Part shown: positions 34,201 to 36,198 of the stretch, in pieces
Layout: each line of letters begins with the position of its first letter
How positions within the stretch are numbered: the stretch's first letter is position 1
Assembly (NCBI GenBank): GCA_018365815.1
Contig: JAGZJH010000024.1
Span: forward strand, 1 to 36,198
Source of the DNA: Erysipelotrichaceae bacterium
GTDB taxonomy: Bacteria; Bacillota_I; Bacilli_A; Erysipelotrichales; Coprobacillaceae
DNA length: 36,198 bases
Direction of reading: 5' to 3'
Translations under genes and position numbers: made by a program
Notes under the pieces: generated by a model
What the model was told of the DNA's origin: nothing
Database searches by the model: none
The model's input: only the letters and a program-made list of their open reading frames with translations

Positions 34201-34370
34201 AGCGTTCCTGAAATTGAATCTGATAACTTTAACTCACCTGAAAATGAAGTTGTTGAATAGTTATCATTTTGACTATAAGCATAGTTTGAAATTTCTTCTG
34301 CTTTAACATTGAAATTTGTGAGTTGAACAGTTAGTGCTAATAGCAAAATATAAGTTAGTATCTTTTTCAT
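31260..34370 (-). CDS. Exported membrane-anchored FG-GAP/beta-propeller-like protein
   Basis: A large cell-surface protein of 1036 residues, unknown function. The signal peptide MKKILTYILLLALTVQLTNF... ends near KAEE (about residue 25). The body is made of beta-rich repeats like PQQ/FG-GAP propeller blades; at least five carry the calcium-binding pattern D-x-[DN]-x-D-[GQ]: DLDNDG (about 90), DLNRDG (about 590), DVNHDQ (about 635), DLDGDG (about 685) and DLNQDG (about 735). A small Ig-like part (about 930-995) precedes one membrane helix near 1000-1020 and a short basic tail, KLKKKVREL. ATG 34370 follows GGAGGG by 6 bases. It is the first gene of an operon with an ABC-2 transporter and overlaps its ATPase by 8 bases. 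Confidence 0.85.
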   Translation of the reverse strand: MKKILTYILLLALTVQLTNFNVKAEEISNYAYSQNDNYSTTSFSGELKLSDSISGTLLTTNTGLAIINNQRTISNINTAFPVIDYLVVEDLDNDGVKDILTIQKAPNGKEQVVMVSSKTSNVLYQHLFQHKDGEQNLVNSRISDMSYNQDQLVIVYDYTIVGLDLKTGKQIFEYQENNNIWKIAFIDNQIVYTMQDGIVGSIDQQGKKLWRKQIVSCTEVYHSSANQTNLVKLNAWDIITLNEMIYVMGEDNTLTTLDMSGNIVNQPITLNTFNPDALKKQLGNNQGYDLNYQPVIKPTGILNRGFMSQKFEDNNENYLLISSFLGDQQTQGQGENLVNEIKPSLALYDLKNHTVKQVITLDQYNLSSSNALMSYYDNQEVIIIPTRSDDGQLKISIYQLESGELFKEIALNIPAIQKQNEKIQLSPIEGGYLLQSLNNISLKISEDFKNITYLNQYTIQKEIADLNDYLLTQGVVNGMSTKIQKIETISKNILYTTSLPENLISNSKGFESIVYNKLTNQIATLVNEINTQGEVKATHIILIDANDGKILKNQTIKVGQTIENNQNVNVYLMANKISFLPDLNRDGSLELLVDETILDGKSLEIKSYFNQTIVDNGLNLNVGDVNHDQIDDVVTVLETEATLYLSKVSGTDISYEKTNKVLKYTKDLTNHLQATTLPDLDGDGIFDFVINAKNSLGHQIYQVIDPSTFNMRYELLKEGVTDAESSFLVNEDLNQDGVKELIYNSIYGWQEVIDGKDGKVLFEKNTQASYGEYYRPDPHQESTMIAFNFNGVSNEVVNISYNDANYIAWLQTDYNEQTYRENTFLFIANMSTYEIFEKQPIITDSTQYGGLSDYSLITLKDTSKLVYYNENKSIIYDYQNKEVLATYQMKIAKARMLEPDLLKVVDLEQSLYQLDLTKDFTLTNLENQQILPNQYTFKWETSKNGVMNISIDGNKVASCTNGMFKTTLLEGNHTITFAYDNGYGKVVNQSVGVKVKKQKTAKMVMILLGVISILGFVGIYVYPQYKLKKKVRELND

Positions 34371-34419
34371 TTTTATCCCTCCGCACATACTATAACATAA
34401 TCTTTTGACAAAAAATGGA

Positions 34420-34438
34420 TATTAAGAAATTCTTAATA
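34420..34438. promoter_or_regulatory. Perfect 19-bp palindrome between divergent genes
   Basis: TATTAAGAA-A-TTCTTAATA, nine-base arms around one base, lies 50 bases upstream of the FG-GAP gene and about 230 before the NifU-like gene. It has the form of a dimeric repressor operator. A near-consensus extended -10, TATGTTATAGT, for the FG-GAP gene lies nearby at about 34388-34398. Confidence 0.5.
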
Positions 34439-34541
34439 ATTATTCTTTTTTTCTTTGATTTATTAATTATTATTTTATTTTTTTCATATATTTTATTGGT
34501 GGATTTTATCATATTCTTGTGAATTATGTAGCAAAGTGTAA

Positions 34542-34570
34542 TTGACTTTAAGGTCTGTTTAATTTATACT
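34542..34570 (+). promoter_or_regulatory. Promoter of the NifU-like/GGGtGRT genes
   Basis: TTGACT (34542-34547), 17-base spacer, TATACT (34565-34570). It is followed by about 90 bases of leader to the ribosome site AAAGGAG near 34650. The near-consensus boxes suggest high expression. Confidence 0.75.
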
Positions 34571-34668
34571 TATTTTAGGTAATATCTATTGCCAAAATGT
34601 GATGAATGAATAGTTTTTTGTTCATACAATTTTAAAATCATAATTAAATGAAAGGAGTTTATAAAAAA

Positions 34669-35361
34669 ATGATTTATTCACATGAAGTAGAACAAATGTG
34701 TAGCGTTAAAGTTGGCGCATCACACGGATGTGCTCCAATCCCTGAAGAAGGTAAATGGGTATATTCAAGAGAAATTAAAGACATTTCTGGGTTAACTCAC
34801 GGAATCGGATGGTGTGCTCCTCAACAAGGTGCTTGTAAATTAACTTTAAATGTTAAAGAAGGTATCATTGAAGAAGCATTAATCGAAACAATCGGATGTT
34901 CAGGAATGACTCACTCTGCAGCTATGGCTTCAGAAGCATTAGTTGGTAAAACTTTATTAGAAGGTTTAAATACTGACTTAGTATGTGATGCAATCAACAC
35001 TGCAATGAGAGAATTATTCTTACAAATCGTTTATGGTCGTACTCAATCAGCTTTCTCTGAAGGTGGTTTACCAATTGGAGCTGGATTAGAAGACCTTGGA
35101 AAAGGTTTAAGAAGTATGACAGGTACATCTTATGCAACTAAAGTTAAAGGTCCTAGATACCTTGAATTAACTGAAGGTTATATTAATAGAATTGCGTTAG
35201 ACGAAAACGATGAAATCATTGGATATGAGTTTGTTAACTTAGGAAGAATGATGGATATGATTAAATCTGGAAAAGATGCTAATGAAGCACTAAAAGAAGC
35301 TACTGGAAGTTATGGTAGATTCGCTGAAGCTGCTAAGTACATCGATCCAAGAAAGGAATAA
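34669..35361 (+). CDS. NifU-like iron-sulfur scaffold-type protein
   Basis: A 230-residue protein related to NifU/IscU Fe-S scaffolds through its central part IGCSGMTHSAAMASEALVGKTL (in halves: GCSGMTHSAA, SEALVGKTLL), where NifU proteins have G-C-G/x-x-x-x-S. Cysteines at 11, 21, 49, 56, 77 and 106 could ligate a cluster; Cys11/21/49/56 lie in an N-terminal extension absent from plain IscU. ATG 34669 begins the conserved MIYSHEVEQMC; an upstream ATG at 34648 overlaps the ribosome site AAAGGAG and is rejected. The gap to the next gene is 16 bases, and this protein is usually found beside GGGtGRT proteins. Its codon use (GGT, GCT, TTA) suggests strong expression. Its substrate or client is unknown. 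Confidence 0.85.
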   Translation: MIYSHEVEQMCSVKVGASHGCAPIPEEGKWVYSREIKDISGLTHGIGWCAPQQGACKLTLNVKEGIIEEALIETIGCSGMTHSAAMASEALVGKTLLEGLNTDLVCDAINTAMRELFLQIVYGRTQSAFSEGGLPIGAGLEDLGKGLRSMTGTSYATKVKGPRYLELTEGYINRIALDENDEIIGYEFVNLGRMMDMIKSGKDANEALKEATGSYGRFAEAAKYIDPRKE

Positions 35362-35377
35362 TTAGGAGGGTACTAAA

Positions 35378-36198
35378 ATGGCATTATTTGAAAGTTATGA
35401 TAGAAGAATTAATCAAATCAACGCTGCATTAGCTAAATTCGATATTAAATCTATCGAAGAAGCAAAAGCTATCTGTGATGAAAAAGGAATTGATGTTTAC
35501 GAAATCGTAAAATCAACTCAACCAATCTGTTTTGAAAATGCTTGTTGGGCTTACATTGTAGGTGCTGCAATGGCGATTAAAAACGGAGACACTAAAGCAG
35601 TTGAAGCTGCTAAAACAATTGGTATTGGTTTACAATCTTTCTGTATCCCAGGATCTGTTGCTGATGATCGTAAAGTTGGTTTAGGTCATGGTAACTTAGG
35701 TTCAATGTTATTAAACGAAAATACTGAATGTTTCGCTTTCTTAGCAGGACATGAATCTTTCGCTGCTGCTGAGGGTGCAATCAAAATTGCTGAAAAAGCT
35801 AATAAAGTTAGAAATAAACCTTTAAGAGTTATTTTAAATGGTTTAGGTAAAGATGCTGCTAAAATCATCTCAAGAATTAATGGATTCACTTATGTTGAAA
35901 CTGAATTCGATTATTTCACTGGTGAAGTTAAAGAAGTATCTCGTACTGCTTACTCTAATGGACCTAGAGCTGAAGTTAACTGCTATGGTTCTGATGATGT
36001 AAGAGAAGGTGTTGCAATCATGCATAAAGAAGGTGTTGACGTTTCAATTACTGGTAACTCAACTAACCCTACTCGTTTCCAACATCCAGTTGCTGGTACA
36101 TATAAAAAAGAATGTATCGAACAAGGTAAAAAATACTTCTCAGTTGCTTCTGGTGGAGGAACTGGACGTACTTTACACCCAGATAACATGGCAGCAGG
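35378..36198 (+). CDS. GGGtGRT family protein (3' end cut by the window edge)
   Basis: An open frame runs from ATG 35378 to the edge, 273 codons seen; a TTAGGAGGG ribosome site lies 7 bases before it. The name-giving motif GGGTGRT is at residues 259-265, followed by LHPDNMAA. Other marked segments are CFENACWAY (51-59) and GLGHGNLGSML (about 104-114). Cysteines at 33, 51 and 56 and four more farther on may matter if it works with the Fe-S scaffold next door. The biochemical role of this family is not known to me. Family members are about 330 residues, so perhaps 55-60 are missing. No membrane segment or signal is visible; the protein should be cytosolic. Confidence 0.9.
   Translation, partial: MALFESYDRRINQINAALAKFDIKSIEEAKAICDEKGIDVYEIVKSTQPICFENACWAYIVGAAMAIKNGDTKAVEAAKTIGIGLQSFCIPGSVADDRKVGLGHGNLGSMLLNENTECFAFLAGHESFAAAEGAIKIAEKANKVRNKPLRVILNGLGKDAAKIISRINGFTYVETEFDYFTGEVKEVSRTAYSNGPRAEVNCYGSDDVREGVAIMHKEGVDVSITGNSTNPTRFQHPVAGTYKKECIEQGKKYFSVASGGGTGRTLHPDNMAA

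Noticed and set aside
35686..36189. Minus-strand frames opposite the GGGtGRT gene
   Set aside because: The plus strand encodes a clear GGGtGRT protein with a good ribosome site; the opposite frames are shadows.

Overview
The window is an AT-rich chromosomal stretch from a Gram-positive (Firmicutes/Bacillota) anaerobe. A gut Erysipelotrichia/Coprobacillaceae-type organism is my best guess. The grounds are the low GC, strong GGAGG-type ribosome sites, the clostridial one-chain PurL, a formate-tetrahydrofolate ligase, and the NifU-like/GGGtGRT gene pair typical of anaerobes. TGA serves as a stop codon, which argues against a mycoplasma. The species assignment is inference. I see no tRNA, rRNA, CRISPR array or prophage.

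Layout. 1-4.8 kb: a cut-off membrane protein, a Cof-type HAD phosphatase, a small RnlB-like protein, a membrane zinc-ribbon protein, then a tightly overlapping minus-strand operon mgsA / glycerate kinase / D-2-hydroxyacid dehydrogenase. 4.9-5.7 kb: a membrane-anchored GH25 muramidase. 5.7-7.2 kb: an IS3-family insertion sequence with 40-bp imperfect terminal repeats and a frameshifted orfB. 7.3-8.9 kb: the wreck of a membrane GGDEF protein with several frameshifts, in-frame stops and a GGDVF active site. 9.0-11.4 kb: a FAD-dependent oxidoreductase and a DUF975 membrane protein. 11.5-14.2 kb: a copper operon, a CopA ATPase with a CopZ-like chaperone fused at its C-terminus, then csoR, with a good promoter and a CsoR-like operator.

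14.3-27.0 kb: one long minus-strand purine operon, fhs-purE-purC-purM-purN-purH-purD-purL-purB. A guanine-type purine riboswitch and a short leader ORF precede fhs. The genes cover PRA to IMP, plus SAMP to AMP through PurB, and fhs supplies the 10-formyl-THF used by PurN and PurH. purF, the committed first enzyme, is missing, and there is no purK. Because PurL is the single-chain type, purS and purQ are not needed.

27.4-34.4 kb: an ABC-F ATPase behind a roughly 300-nt leader that looks like an attenuator, then a three-gene operon made of a large exported FG-GAP/beta-propeller-like protein, an ABC ATPase and an ABC-2 permease. 34.6 kb to the end: on the plus strand, a NifU-like scaffold gene followed by a GGGtGRT-family gene that runs off the edge.

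The least understood systems are the exported propeller protein with its ABC transporter and the NifU-like/GGGtGRT pair. The most instructive sequence details are the CopA-CopZ fusion that keeps an internal ribosome site, and the leader ORF between the purine riboswitch and fhs.
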